A stretch of DNA of 64,000 bases from Sporolactobacillus nakayamae (GCF_900113325.1 NZ_FOOY01000010.1:97807-161806); one strand, 5' to 3'; shown: positions 16,910 through 27,511, numbered from the stretch's first letter. Translations and numbers: made by a program. Notes: generated by a model not told the origin, from the letters alone.

Positions 16910-17202
16910 ACAAGTTCGACGATAAGGTCGTAGGATTCGGTTGGGTGACCAGGTAGGTAAGTGCCTAATCTGAAAAATAAGCGGAAAAATTCCGCTTATT
17001 TAGATAATGAAGGAAAAAATCGCTTGAATAGACGGAAAAATTCCGCTTATTGAATCGAAAAACGTGAAAATGGAGGTTTTTTCTGTGTATAAGCGGATAA
17101 ATTACCCTTATTTACCTGTGAAACAAGCGCCCTGATGCAAATAACCGGAAAATCTCCGCTTATTTTACTCCGCGATTCTGTATTAAGGACCAAGTGGATT
17201 TA
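16903..17202. repeat. dispersed ~300-bp repeat, copy 2
   Basis: Direct-orientation relative of 16-345, with the same series of GCGGAAAAATTCCGC palindromes and connecting blocks, differing by scattered substitutions and lacking about 30 bases near its left end. It starts within the pheT terminator T-run and ends about 170 bp before the M23 gene. The stretch 17203-17373 holds nothing I recognise. Confidence 0.85.
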
Positions 17203-17373
17203 TGAAACAGAAATGTCGCTCATTAATTGAAATTGACCCGCATTATTTAACGAATGAAAACAGGTGACAACACGCAAATATACTTTATGGACATTATGTC
17301 ATTATTCAATGTGTTTGTTGATAGGTTCTTATTGCCTGCGATCTGTCGAAAAGCACCAGATGTATACCCGATA

Positions 17374-18158
17374 TCACTTCAAAAATCGTATACGATCTTT
17401 TGCAGCAGGAATTTTATTCGTTATTTTTTCCCAGTTAGACCCGTTATATTTTTCGTATTGTTCGAAAACAAAAGGAATTCCGTTAGCTTTTTCAATATCA
17501 GCAGAATCCATCAAATGAAAATGCAAATGTGGTTCTGTAGAATTTCCTGAATGTCCAACTTTTCCTATTAGTTGTCCTTTTTGAACTTTTTCTCCTGCCT
17601 TAATCACAATAGAGTTTTTTTGGAGATGACAAAATACTGCATAGATTCCTTCTTTTTTCTTTAATAATACATAGTTGCCTCCGATTGATTCAAACCCATC
17701 TCGTTCAGAATCGAAGAAGAGGGAATTGTGGATTGCCAAAGGCTGGTCATGAAGCCAAGAAGCCTTCTCCCCATCTAGCACACTATTCTCAACAGTAACA
17801 ACCTCTCCCGAAAAAGGAGCATAGACAGGTTTTCCAAAACAATAATAGCTTTCTAAAGGAATACCTTTGAGAAAATAGTCTGAGTTTTTTTATCATGAGT
17901 GGGGTGCTTTGCATTATCCCAGTTTACCTGAATAAAATCAAACGCATACCGTAACCCAAAACGATTGGTTCCATGGCTGGGAATACGGTCTGCTGGACTA
18001 ACTTCAGTAACCCATTCTCCACGTAGCGGAAATTCAATGATAGTTACCTCTCTATCCATTATTTCGCCTTCTTTCTGAACTGATTTTTCTGGACTAATGT
18101 TTGTGAAAAAAGCTCCAATAAATAGCAAAATAAATAGTATGCTTAATTTTTTTATCAT
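17374..18158 (-). pseudogene. M23-family metallopeptidase with a homopolymer frameshift
   Basis: A signal-anchor start (MIKKLSILFILLFIGAFF), then a zinc-binding HGTNRFGLRYAFDF segment, then HLQKNSIVIKAGEKVQKG and the catalytic PHLHFHL near the C-terminus: the lysostaphin/LytM fold. The frame breaks in a run of seven As (minus strand; Ts at 17885-17891 on plus). One more A would join HDKKN to SDYFLKGIPLESYYCFG and restore about 260 residues. The upstream part alone stops at 17853. Either a real inactivation, a phase-variable tract or a sequencing error. Probably a secreted cell-wall endopeptidase when intact. AT-rich compared with its neighbours. The start is uncertain: AAGGAGG lies 18 nt from ATG 18158. 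Confidence 0.8.
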
Positions 18159-18237
18159 GCCTATGCATCCTGCCACCCTCCTTAACCTGATTAAAAAGAT
18201 CACTCATTCATAGTTGAAATTACGTTCATATAAAGGA

Positions 18238-18864
18238 TTAGTTCTGATAAAAAATTGATTCAAGGTCATTAATATATTCATTGAGTAACTTACTAGTTTT
18301 TATATAGTTAATACTGCTATACTCAGTATTCCTAATAGTTTCTAAAATTTGATTTGTAAAGCCAACATTAGACCAGTAAATAATTTGCTTGCATTTTTCT
18401 ATATCTAAATTTGCTCTAAACCTTGCTTCACTTATCGAGTCGAAGATAGATGGATAACATGTAGTGTTTTGTATACTATGTCTTTTTGTTAGCTCATTAT
18501 TTATTTCATTAGAACTAGTGGTCGATGAAAGTTTACTAAAATCAAGTATCCACGGATATTTTTTTAGTAGCTTAATTTGAAGAGCGTAAGACTGGCGGAG
18601 TCTAGTAAAGATATCTGTTTCATCATAATTGATTAGCTGATAATATTCTCTGTTAAGCAATTCTGCGAAATAGTCATATACGAATAGAAAAAGCTCATGT
18701 TTGCTACTTACATAATGAAACATCAAAGGTTTTGAAATTCCAGCTGCTTTTGCAATTTTATTTGTTGAAGCATCGTCAAATCCTTTTAATGAAAACTCTT
18801 TAAGCGCGGCATTTAAAATGGCATCACGTCGTTCACTAGTTAAATCCTGTAACCTTGTGTTCAT
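18238..18864 (-). CDS. TetR/AcrR-family transcriptional regulator
   Basis: 208 residues: an N-terminal TetR helix-turn-helix (residues about 10-57; ALKEFSLKGFDDASTNKIAKAAG and LMFHYVSSKHELF) and a divergent helical ligand-binding domain. ATG 18864 follows GAGGAG. Low GC content, like the peptidase gene downstream. The palindrome 20 bp upstream suggests autoregulation. The only neighbour it could control directly is the M23 gene, about 80 bp further along the same strand. Confidence 0.9.
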   Translation of the reverse strand: MNTRLQDLTSERRDAILNAALKEFSLKGFDDASTNKIAKAAGISKPLMFHYVSSKHELFLFVYDYFAELLNREYYQLINYDETDIFTRLRQSYALQIKLLKKYPWILDFSKLSSTTSSNEINNELTKRHSIQNTTCYPSIFDSISEARFRANLDIEKCKQIIYWSNVGFTNQILETIRNTEYSSINYIKTSKLLNEYINDLESIFYQN

Positions 18865-18883
18865 TTAATTCTCCTCAATGTAA

Positions 18884-18902
18884 ATTGACCTATTAGGTTA
18901 AT
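18884..18902. promoter_or_regulatory. candidate TetR operator
   Basis: ATTGACCTA T TAGGTTAAT is a 19-bp inverted repeat with one mismatch between 9-bp arms, centred 29 bp upstream of the TetR-family start codon. Size and position fit a TetR dimer site. It also contains TTGACC, which could overlap a -35 box. Confidence 0.6.
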
Positions 18903-19123
18903 GCTAGCGTAAAGTGTTTTACCTTATTGGTCACTATCATCTGCGACCGTATCTTGTTGATGCGAGTAACAGGAGTGTATTCAACTCTCAGCATGAGTTA
19001 AGTTCCAAGAGTGCCCGCTTTTTCTAGGGCATACAATTGAGCCAAACTTTTATTGCGAAGAACGGATGATCAATGATGTCGACTGGGTTGCCCCAAAACT
19101 TATCAGCACAAGCTAAATCATAT

Positions 19124-19152
19124 TTTTCATCTGCCTGAGTTTCTGATATGAT
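19124..19152 (+). promoter_or_regulatory. candidate promoter of the cvpA-polX-mutS2 cluster
   Basis: TTTTCA, 17-bp spacer, TATGAT (19147-19152). The -10 is good, the -35 weak. The rest of 18903-19242 holds nothing recognisable; the zapA gene that precedes cvpA in B. subtilis is absent. Confidence 0.35.
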
Positions 19153-19242
19153 TAATACAAAAAGCGGCATGTTTCGCTATGTTCTATGAGGGCGACAACG
19201 AATCTTTATCATATGTAAAAAAAGAAAGTTGGGATAGATGTT

Positions 19243-19794
19243 ATGCTTCTCACGTTCATTTTACTGATCGTACTTGCTTCGGGATTTTTTACTGGTTTCA
19301 GGCGTGGCCTGATTTTGCAACTGGTGCATCTGGCAGGTTTTGTCATCGCCTATATTGTTGCGATGATCTACTTTAAGCCGCTCGCCGGCACGTTGAAATT
19401 CTGGATTCCTTTTCCTACCTCCGCATCGCAAAGCGATATGTTTCAGTTTCTAGGAAATATGGATTTACAGACCGCGTACTATCGTGCAATCGCGTTCGTC
19501 ATCTTATTTATCGCCACGAAAATTATCTTGAACATCTTCGGATCAATGCTCAATTTCTTGGCGGAACTCCCTATATTGCGGTCTGTGAACCATTTAGGGG
19601 GAGCGCTTCTTGGATTCGTTGAAGTCTATCTCATCGCCTTCTTCCTGCTGTATGCCGGATCGCTGACACCGCTAGGCGAGATACAATCAGCGATTGATAA
19701 TTCGTCGCTCGCTCAATCAATGATTTCACACACTCCGTATTTTTCTGCGCTGTTAAAAGAGATATGGGTCGCGTTTGCGGTATGGATGGGGTAA
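19243..19794 (+). CDS. CvpA-family membrane protein (YshB-like)
   Basis: 183 residues with four hydrophobic segments (about 1-15, 22-45, 80-105, 115-140) in the CvpA/colicin V production fold, including FTGFRRGLILQLVHLAGFV. Function in Firmicutes is unclear. ATG 19243 has only a weak ribosome site. Its place just upstream of polX and mutS2 is the conserved Bacillus arrangement. Confidence 0.88.
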   Translation: MLLTFILLIVLASGFFTGFRRGLILQLVHLAGFVIAYIVAMIYFKPLAGTLKFWIPFPTSASQSDMFQFLGNMDLQTAYYRAIAFVILFIATKIILNIFGSMLNFLAELPILRSVNHLGGALLGFVEVYLIAFFLLYAGSLTPLGEIQSAIDNSSLAQSMISHTPYFSALLKEIWVAFAVWMG

Positions 19795-19842
19795 TCGCAA
19801 GATGTTATGTCTATTTTGCTCGATTTTAAAAGGTGAAGACTT

Positions 19843-21561
19843 GTGAATAAAAAACAGATTATTAATCAATTGGATACAATTGCGCTTTATCTAGAAATAA
19901 AAGGTGAGAACTCATTTAAAGTTGCCGCTTATCATCGCGCAGGGCTGGCCTTAGAAAATGATCCACGATCGATGGCCGATATTGACGATTTAAGCAAAAT
20001 TAAAGGGATCGGAAAATCAACAGCTCAGGTCATTGAGGAATTAATGACTCGCGGAGAATCAAGTGTTCTTGCGGCCCTTGAAAAAGAAATCCCTTATGGA
20101 TTGCTCGATCTGCTTCGCCTGCCCGGACTTGGCGGCAAGAAGATTGGAAAACTATATCGTGAACTCGGTGTCACTAGCCTTGATTCCTTGCGGGATGTAT
20201 GTGAACATGGGAAGGTTCATGCACTTGCAGGGTTTGGGAAGAAAACCGAAGAACATCTGCTGCAAGCATTGAACGATCAGCAGCAGCGGCCGATCGTGTT
20301 GCCGATTCCTTATATGCTTGATCTTTCGGAAAAGATCGCACGCGTCTTGAAGTCGATGGAATCCATCAGCCGATTTTCTCATGCGGGCAGCCTCAGACGT
20401 GCGAAAGAGAAGATGAAGGATCTGGATTTTGTTATTGAAACGACTGATCATGAGAACGTCTCAGAAGCACTGCTTGAGAAATTACCGATTCATGAGATCG
20501 TTGGCAGAGGGGACGCCAAAATGACCGTCCTGCTTGATGATCCTAATCGGGTTTCTGTTGATTTTCGATTTGCCACGGTAGATTCCTATGCCTCGATGCT
20601 GCTGCATTTCACTGGTTCGAAGGAACATAATGTCCAACTGCGCCGAATGGCGAAGGAACGCAATGAGAAAATCAGCGAATATGGCGTCGAGATGGAAGAC
20701 GGCACCATGCGCACATTCACTACTGAAGCGGAATTTTACCGCTATTTTGGTCTGAATTTTATACCTCCGCAGGCACGCGAGGGGAAGGATGAGTTAGACC
20801 GAGCGAAAGACGGGCCGCTTAACTTGATTCAGTTTTCCGACATTAAAGGCGACTTGCATATGCACTCAACATGGAGTGATGGATCGCATACAATCGCAGA
20901 AATGGCAGAAGCAATGCACGCGAAAGGTTATGCGTACGCTTGCCTGACTGATCACTCCCGCTCACTTCGGGTTGCAAACGGATTGAGCACGGAACGTTTG
21001 CTTAAACAAATTGATGAAGCAGCGAAAATTGATGATCAATACGATGATTTTACGCTGTTTTCCGGCATAGAGATGGATATTTTGCCTGATGGATCATTAG
21101 ATTATCCTGACGAAGTATTAAGCAGGTTGGACTTTGTAATTGCTTCCATTCACTCATCATTTTCCCAAGATCAGAAACAGATCATGAAGCGCTTGGAAAA
21201 TGCTTGCCGCAATCCCTATGTACGCTTGATCGCGCATCCAACCGGGCGCATGCTTGGCAAACGGAAGGGTTACGCCGTTGATGTAAACCGTCTCATTCAA
21301 ATCGCAGCGGAAACAGGAACAGCGCTCGAACTGAACGCTAGCCGATTTCGACTTGATTTGTCTTCGGAGTGGTTGGGAAAGGTTCAGGATGCGGGCGTGA
21401 AGATCGCGATTGATACAGACAGCCATTCATTGAAGATGATGGACGACATGAAACTAGGCGTAGCGACAGCAATCCGCGCAGGTATAAAGCCGGAGAATGT
21501 GATTAATACATGGCCGATAGATCGGCTCAAGCAATTTTTCAATCAAAAGAAAAAATTTTAA
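19843..21561 (+). CDS. polX: DNA polymerase/3'-5' exonuclease PolX
   Basis: 572 residues: an N-terminal helix-hairpin-helix/pol beta-like part (IKGIGKSTAQVIEEL, LPGLGGKKIGKLY), a palm with the metal-binding DLDFVIE, and a C-terminal PHP phosphoesterase domain (from about 335; GDLHMHSTWSDGSHTI, CLTDHS, IASIHSSF, DTDSH). Gap-filling repair polymerase with its own 3'-5' exonuclease. GTG start at 19843 with AGGTGAAG upstream. Followed by mutS2 in 36 bp. Confidence 0.96.
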   Translation: MNKKQIINQLDTIALYLEIKGENSFKVAAYHRAGLALENDPRSMADIDDLSKIKGIGKSTAQVIEELMTRGESSVLAALEKEIPYGLLDLLRLPGLGGKKIGKLYRELGVTSLDSLRDVCEHGKVHALAGFGKKTEEHLLQALNDQQQRPIVLPIPYMLDLSEKIARVLKSMESISRFSHAGSLRRAKEKMKDLDFVIETTDHENVSEALLEKLPIHEIVGRGDAKMTVLLDDPNRVSVDFRFATVDSYASMLLHFTGSKEHNVQLRRMAKERNEKISEYGVEMEDGTMRTFTTEAEFYRYFGLNFIPPQAREGKDELDRAKDGPLNLIQFSDIKGDLHMHSTWSDGSHTIAEMAEAMHAKGYAYACLTDHSRSLRVANGLSTERLLKQIDEAAKIDDQYDDFTLFSGIEMDILPDGSLDYPDEVLSRLDFVIASIHSSFSQDQKQIMKRLENACRNPYVRLIAHPTGRMLGKRKGYAVDVNRLIQIAAETGTALELNASRFRLDLSSEWLGKVQDAGVKIAIDTDSHSLKMMDDMKLGVATAIRAGIKPENVINTWPIDRLKQFFNQKKKF

Positions 21562-21597
21562 TCGATACGTATCCTCAAATAGAGGGAGATGTCATTG

Positions 21598-23949
21598 TTG
21601 AACAAACATGCACTGCGCATTCTTGAATATGAGAAAATTAAACAACAATTAATGCATTATACAGCTTCGTCTTTGGGCAAGAGCCGGATCGCAGACCTAA
21701 CGCCATCTGGTGATCTGGATGAAGTGAAGCGGATGCAGGGAGAGACCGAGGAAGGCGCTACGGTGCTTCGTCTGAAAGGATCAATTCCGTTTGGCGGAAT
21801 TACCGACGTTCGTTCGGCTTTGAAGCGTTCAAAGATCGGCGGAATTCTTCAGGCGAAGGAATTAATCGACATCGCCGATACAATCCGCGGCGCGCGCTTG
21901 ATGAAAAGTTTTATCACAGATTTGGTTGAAGACCGCGCGCTTGATCTTCCAATCCTGATGGAGTTGGTTACAGCAATTGACCCGCCGGGAAGCTTGGAAC
22001 GGAAAATCCGCAGTGCGATCGATGACCAAGGCGGTGTTATGGACTCAGCTAGTCCGGCATTGCGCCATATTCGTGGGCAAATCAGAACCTGTGACAGCCG
22101 AGTGAAGCAGAAGCTGGAGAACATTGTCAGATCGAACGCCAAGATGCTGTCTGAACAGATCATCACAATTCGTAACGATCGTCAAGTTATTCCGGTGAAA
22201 CAGGAATACCGAGGATCATTTGGCGGAATTGTTCATGATCAGTCAGCCTCGGGCGCGACACTATTTATTGAACCGCAAGCCATTGTGGATCTGAACAATC
22301 AGTTAAGTGAAGCGCGAGCTAAAGAACGCCATGAAATTGAACGGATCTTGCGCCTCCTGTCTGAGGAAACAGCGGAATACGCTGAATCGATGCTTGAAAA
22401 TGTTGAGGCACTGGCACAGCTTGACTTTATCTTTGCGAAGGCTGCCTATGGACATCAGATGAAGGCGACACGCCCCAAATTAAATGCCCAAGGTTTGATT
22501 CGTTTGAAGAAGGCACGCCATCCGCTGATTGACCGCGAACGTGTTGTACCGATTAATGTTGTGTTTGATGAGCATACACATGCGCTGATCATCACAGGAC
22601 CGAACACCGGTGGCAAAACCGTTTCGCTGAAAACGATCGGTCTGCTCACACTTATGACCCAATCCGGTTTGCAGATTCCGGTGGATGAGGATTCAGAGGC
22701 AAGCGTTTTTCACGAGGTGTTTGCAGATATTGGTGATGAACAGTCGATTGAACAAAGTCTTAGTACCTTTTCCTCACATATGACGAATATTGTTGAAATT
22801 CTGAAACACGTTGATTTTAACAGCCTCGTTCTTTTTGACGAACTTGGTGCCGGAACCGATCCGCAGGAAGGCGCGGCGCTGTCAATGTCGATTCTTGACG
22901 CGGTTTATGGAAAAGGAGCAACGATCGTCTGTACAACGCATTACAGTGAATTAAAAGCGTACGCTTACGAACGGCCGGGTGTAATGAATGCGAGCGTGGA
23001 ATTCGATGTTGCAACCTTGAGTCCAACCTATCGACTGCTGCTTGGCGTTCCCGGCCGAAGCAATGCCTTTGAAATTTCGCAAAAATTAGGCTTGCCGGCC
23101 GATATTATAGACGGGGCGCGTCTTCAAATCAGCACAGAGACCAATCAAGTCGACAAAATGATCGCTTCACTGGAAAAGAATCAGAAGGCTGCTGAGATGG
23201 AGGAAGAAAAAGCGCGCGAGCTGAAGCTTCAGGTTGAAGCGAAGGAAGCGGACTTATCTAAGAAATTAAGCGAACTGGAACGGTCGAAAGAAGACATTCT
23301 GAAAAAGGCGCGTGATAAGGCGGAGCGCGCGCTCAAGGATGCTCGGCGTGAGGCAGAGGAAATTATTGATGAGCTGCGCCATTTCAAGAGGAATGGTCAG
23401 GTTAAGGATCACCAATTGATCGATGCGAAAACCAAACTCACACACGCGCTTGACGCGCTCGAACAGACGGATTCTGCTAATAAAGCGAAGCCTGCTCAAG
23501 AGACAGGCTCCGGATTCCATCCGGGAGACACAGTGAAGATCCTCAGCTTCGGTCAGGATGGGTACATCGTCAGCAAGATCAGCAATCAGGAATATCTGGT
23601 TCAAGCCGGCATTTTAAAAATGAATGTCAAGGCGAGTGATTTGAAGAAAGTTAAAGAAAAAAAGAAAGTCAAACCGGTTGTGAACGTGCGTACATCGGGG
23701 CAAACCGTGCGTCCGGAATTGGACTTGCGCGGTGAGCGTTATGAAGACGCGATGCTTAAGGTCGAGAAGTATTTGGACGAGGCCTTGCTCGCCGGTTACG
23801 CGCGCGTCTCCATTATTCATGGGAAAGGAACCGGCGCGCTTAGAAAAGGCGTGACTCAATTGATTGATCGTCATCCACGTGTGAAAGCGTCACGATTAGG
23901 TGCACAAGGCGAGGGCGGAAGCGGCGTGACCGTCGTTGAATTCAAGTGA
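21598..23949 (+). CDS. mutS2: endonuclease MutS2
   Basis: 783 residues: MutS core and clamp, ATPase with Walker A GPNTGGKTVSLKT, Walker B LVLFDELGAGTDP, a charged coiled coil (about 510-620) and a C-terminal Smr nuclease domain (LDLRGERYEDAM, IIHGKGTGALRKG). MutS2 acts on recombination intermediates and, in Bacillus, on collided ribosomes. I prefer TTG 21598 (GGGAG 9 nt upstream); an ATG three codons earlier directly abuts the ribosome site. Confidence 0.95.
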   Translation: MNKHALRILEYEKIKQQLMHYTASSLGKSRIADLTPSGDLDEVKRMQGETEEGATVLRLKGSIPFGGITDVRSALKRSKIGGILQAKELIDIADTIRGARLMKSFITDLVEDRALDLPILMELVTAIDPPGSLERKIRSAIDDQGGVMDSASPALRHIRGQIRTCDSRVKQKLENIVRSNAKMLSEQIITIRNDRQVIPVKQEYRGSFGGIVHDQSASGATLFIEPQAIVDLNNQLSEARAKERHEIERILRLLSEETAEYAESMLENVEALAQLDFIFAKAAYGHQMKATRPKLNAQGLIRLKKARHPLIDRERVVPINVVFDEHTHALIITGPNTGGKTVSLKTIGLLTLMTQSGLQIPVDEDSEASVFHEVFADIGDEQSIEQSLSTFSSHMTNIVEILKHVDFNSLVLFDELGAGTDPQEGAALSMSILDAVYGKGATIVCTTHYSELKAYAYERPGVMNASVEFDVATLSPTYRLLLGVPGRSNAFEISQKLGLPADIIDGARLQISTETNQVDKMIASLEKNQKAAEMEEEKARELKLQVEAKEADLSKKLSELERSKEDILKKARDKAERALKDARREAEEIIDELRHFKRNGQVKDHQLIDAKTKLTHALDALEQTDSANKAKPAQETGSGFHPGDTVKILSFGQDGYIVSKISNQEYLVQAGILKMNVKASDLKKVKEKKKVKPVVNVRTSGQTVRPELDLRGERYEDAMLKVEKYLDEALLAGYARVSIIHGKGTGALRKGVTQLIDRHPRVKASRLGAQGEGGSGVTVVEFK

Positions 23950-24044
23950 CGCGGGCGCCAAGCTGAATAATGGCATCTGCTTCTTGCACATGCTATACTT
24001 TGTGACATAGAGCATTTTGAACTTTTTGAGGAGGTTTTTCAGTA

Positions 24045-24362
24045 ATGGCAATTAGTCAGGTAAATGATGCAAATTTTACGGATGAAACGTCAAAAGGACT
24101 CGTACTTGCTGATTTTTGGGCAACATGGTGCGGACCATGCAAAATGATGGCTCCAGTTCTTGAAGAAGTTGATTCCGAATTAGCGGATAATCTTAAAATT
24201 GTTAAGTTGGATGTTGATGAAAATCAAGCTACTGCGAGCAAGTACGGAGTTATGAGCATCCCAACGATGTTCTTGTTCAAAGATGGCGAAGTGGTCGACA
24301 AAGTTGTTGGTTTCCAGCCGAAAGAAGCATTGGCTGAACGTATCAAGCAGCATATCGGCTGA
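24045..24362 (+). CDS. trxA: thioredoxin
   Basis: 105 residues with the active site WATWCGPCKMM and cis-Pro motif SIPTMFLF, the standard length. Cytoplasmic protein-disulfide reductase. ATG 24045 follows GAGGAGG. A TATACT box lies about 50 bp upstream. Confidence 0.98.
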   Translation: MAISQVNDANFTDETSKGLVLADFWATWCGPCKMMAPVLEEVDSELADNLKIVKLDVDENQATASKYGVMSIPTMFLFKDGEVVDKVVGFQPKEALAERIKQHIG

Positions 24363-24394
24363 CAGCTAAGCAATTGAATTAAGTAATTCACCGA

Positions 24395-24438
24395 AACCGG
24401 GACGTATCGCTCACATGCGACAACGCCCGGTTTTTTTT
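24395..24438 (+). terminator. terminator of trxA
   Basis: AACCGGG (24395-24401) pairs with CCCGGTT (24426-24432) at the base of a longer hairpin, followed by a run of eight Ts in total. Confidence 0.75.
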
Positions 24439-24620
24439 ATGCTGATCAATCACACCGAACATGGTAAACACGGATCAAATTTCATATATACTGTCACAAA
24501 TTATTGTTCAAATTTTTTAAATAGTTGTTGACTATGATTCTAGCAAAGATGTATGCTCATTGGTACAAGAAAAAAACGACAATGAGTAGACGCATCATGT
24601 CAGTCATGGAGGCACTCGAA

Positions 24621-25556
24621 GTGGGCACCTTTTTTCAAGGAATTCAAGGGATTTTAGTAATTATTGTAATGATCAGCGTGGGCTATGGTTTGACTCATCT
24701 CGGCTGGTTTGATAAAAAGGCAAGTAAATTAATCGCCAAATTGGTGACACAAATTGCGCTTCCTGCTTATATGATTAGTACAATTACCAATCATTTTACA
24801 AGTAAGGAATTAATTGAATTGCTACCGAATCTGCGTTTTCCGATTCTGTCGATGCTGATTTTGTTCGCCATCTCTTTTTGGGCAGTTAAGATCTTTTCTG
24901 TTCAGAAAAATCATAGCGGATTGTTTAAATCAATGTTTTGCAACTCGAATACGGTTTTCATCGGTCTGCCGGTCAATCTGGCTCTGTTCGGCGAGCAAAG
25001 CCTGCCCTATGTACTTGTGTTTTATATGGCCAATACAACTTTCTTTTGGACGTTGGGTGTCTATCTGATCCAACGAGATGGAAACTATCTGAGCAAAATA
25101 AGTCTGAAACAAACACTTGGCAAAATATTTTCACCGCCGCTGCTGGGGTTCATCATAGGCGTCATTTTAGTTCTTCTGCATGTGAAGCTGCCTGCGTTTC
25201 TCATGTCCGATTTTAATTATATCGGTGGGCTCACCATTCCGTTATCAATGATTTTTATTGGTATCGCGATTCATCAGGCGGGTCTGAGCAAACTCCGTCT
25301 TAATAAAGACAATATAGGTGTCCTGATCGGCCGTTTTGTTGCGGCGCCCGCAATCATGACCTTGCTTGTACTGCCGGCACCGATGCCAGCGCTTATGAAG
25401 GAAGTATTTATCTTGCAATCAGCAATGCCGGTCATGACGAACGCCCCTGTAGTCTCTGAGTTGTATCATGCAGATTCGGACTATGCGGCTGTGATGGTGA
25501 CCGAAACAACGCTCCTCAGCATGATTGAAATTCCAATTCTGATGACCATTTTTTAA
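24621..25556 (+). CDS. AEC-family (auxin efflux carrier-like) permease
   Basis: About 311 residues, ten hydrophobic segments, with the family signature features GYGLTHLGWF near the start and CNSNTVFIGLPVNLALFG in the middle. Related proteins include malate/malolactic permeases (MleP-like), so a dicarboxylate or other organic acid substrate is plausible but unproven. I chose GTG 24621 (GGAGG 8 nt upstream); upstream in-frame starts would add up to 32 residues without a ribosome site. It separates trxA from uvrC. Confidence 0.85.
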   Translation: MGTFFQGIQGILVIIVMISVGYGLTHLGWFDKKASKLIAKLVTQIALPAYMISTITNHFTSKELIELLPNLRFPILSMLILFAISFWAVKIFSVQKNHSGLFKSMFCNSNTVFIGLPVNLALFGEQSLPYVLVFYMANTTFFWTLGVYLIQRDGNYLSKISLKQTLGKIFSPPLLGFIIGVILVLLHVKLPAFLMSDFNYIGGLTIPLSMIFIGIAIHQAGLSKLRLNKDNIGVLIGRFVAAPAIMTLLVLPAPMPALMKEVFILQSAMPVMTNAPVVSELYHADSDYAAVMVTETTLLSMIEIPILMTIF

Positions 25557-25713
25557 CAGAGAGAGCTAACCGGGACAGAGGCGTGCATTTTCCCGTCCGC
25601 TGTCCTTTTTTGTTTTTGAATTCTAAAAGTTGAATGTTTCTCTCATCTCTTAGATAATAAATGAAGAATGAGTTTATGAACTTATGTACATCTATTAAAG
25701 GATGATCCATAGA

Positions 25714-27495
25714 ATGGTCAGTCAGAAAATAAAAGAAAAGCTCAGCTTGCTTCCAAAACAGCCGGGCTGTTATCAAATGAAGAATGTACAGGGAGAAATT
25801 ATTTACGTCGGCAAAGCGAAGAATCTGTTCAACCGCGTGCATTCCTATTTCAGCGGTTCGCATGACGCAAAAACGCAGCGGCTTGTTGCAGATATTGCAG
25901 ATTTTGAATATATCGTCGTTTCTTCAGAAATTGAATCGCTGCTTTTGGAAATTAATTTGATTAAGAAATATGAGCCTAGATATAATATCATGCTTAAGGA
26001 TGATAAGAGTTATCCATTCATCAAGCTGACGTCTGAGAAGTATCCGCGCCTAATCATTACGAGAAAGGTGAACCGTAAGAGCGGCAAGTATTTTGGTCCC
26101 TACCCGAACGTGACTGCGGCGAATGAGACGAAGCGGCTCCTTGATCATCTCTATCCTTTGCGAAAATGCCGCACCTTGCCGAATCGTGTCTGCCTTTACT
26201 ATCATATCGGGCAGTGTCTGGCGCCGTGCGTCAACAATATTCCGAAAGAAACCTACGAGTCGATGTCGGAGGATATCACCCGTTTTCTGAATGGCGGCTA
26301 TCAAGATGTGAAAAAACGCTTGAAAGAGGAGATGCTTGAAGCCTCAGATCAACTTAATTTTGAAAAGGCTAAGGAACTGCGCGATCAGATCAGCAACATT
26401 GAGACGATCATGGAAAAGCAAAAAATTATTTTTAATGATCTCGATAATCGAGATGTCTTTGGTTATGCCTTTGACAAAGGCTGGATGTGTGTTCAGGTGT
26501 TCTTTATGCGCCAGGGAAAATTAATCGAGCGGAAAGTCTCTCATTTCCCTTTTTATCAGGAGCCGGAGGAAGACTTTCTGACTTTTATCGGCCAGTTCTA
26601 CAGTCACCAGAATCACATCAAACCTAAAGAAGTGCTTATTCCAAATTCTGTTGACCAGAATCTGATCGAACAGATGCTGGAAACCGATGTCATTCAGCCT
26701 CAGCGTGGACGAAAGAAAGATCTAGTTGAGATGGCGGTGAAGAATGCGCGTATCGCACTCAAAGAAAAATTCGCTCTGATTGAGCGCGACGAGAAGCGAA
26801 CCGTCGGCGCTGTCGAACAGCTTGGCGAGGCATTGGACATGCCGGCACCGCGCAGAATTGAAACCTTTGACAACTCGAACATTCAAGGTGCCGATCCGGT
26901 ATCGGCGATGGTTGTCTTTGAAGACGGACGTCCAAAAAAAAGCGACTATCGAAAATATCGTGTCAAAACGGTGAACGGGCCCGATGATTACGCGACGATG
27001 CGCGAGGTTGTGCGCAGACGCTATACAAGGGTTCTCAAGGAAGGAAAACCGCTTCCTGATTTGATTTTAATTGACGGGGGTAAAGGGCAGCTATCCGCGG
27101 CGATTGATGTGCTGGAAAATGAATTCGGACTCTATGTTCCGGTCTGCGGTCTTGTGAAGGATGACAAACACCGGACATCTCAGCTTGTGATTGGCGAGCC
27201 GCCGCAGATTGTTCCGCTTGCGAGAAACAGCCAAGCCTTCTATTTGCTTCAGCGTATCCAAGATGAAGTGCACCGGTTCGCGATCACATTCCATCGACAA
27301 GTCAGAGACAAGTCAATGATTCACTCGTTGTTAGACGATGTGCCCGGCGTTGGCGAGCAGCGGAAGCGAATGCTGCTGCGCAAATTTGGTTCGATTAAGA
27401 AGATACGTGAGGCGAGCAGTGAAGAACTTCGGGAGGCGGGATTGCCTAAAAAAGTTGCCGAATCCATGAGAAATTATTTGGACAATTCCCGATGA
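25714..27495 (+). CDS. uvrC: excinuclease ABC subunit C
   Basis: 593 residues: N-terminal GIY-YIG nuclease ([21 protein letters not shown]), a Cys-containing [21 protein letters not shown] segment, UVR helix ([13 protein letters not shown]), RNase H-like C-terminal nuclease ([20 protein letters not shown]) and HhH domain ([19 protein letters not shown]). Makes both incisions in nucleotide-excision repair with UvrAB. I chose ATG 25714 with AAAGGATG upstream. Confidence 0.98.
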   Translation: MVSQKIKEKLSLLPKQPGCYQMKNVQGEIIYVGKAKNLFNRVHSYFSGSHDAKTQRLVADIADFEYIVVSSEIESLLLEINLIKKYEPRYNIMLKDDKSYPFIKLTSEKYPRLIITRKVNRKSGKYFGPYPNVTAANETKRLLDHLYPLRKCRTLPNRVCLYYHIGQCLAPCVNNIPKETYESMSEDITRFLNGGYQDVKKRLKEEMLEASDQLNFEKAKELRDQISNIETIMEKQKIIFNDLDNRDVFGYAFDKGWMCVQVFFMRQGKLIERKVSHFPFYQEPEEDFLTFIGQFYSHQNHIKPKEVLIPNSVDQNLIEQMLETDVIQPQRGRKKDLVEMAVKNARIALKEKFALIERDEKRTVGAVEQLGEALDMPAPRRIETFDNSNIQGADPVSAMVVFEDGRPKKSDYRKYRVKTVNGPDDYATMREVVRRRYTRVLKEGKPLPDLILIDGGKGQLSAAIDVLENEFGLYVPVCGLVKDDKHRTSQLVIGEPPQIVPLARNSQAFYLLQRIQDEVHRFAITFHRQVRDKSMIHSLLDDVPGVGEQRKRMLLRKFGSIKKIREASSEELREAGLPKKVAESMRNYLDNSR

Positions 27496-27511
27496 AGGGT
27501 ATTGTTTCAAT

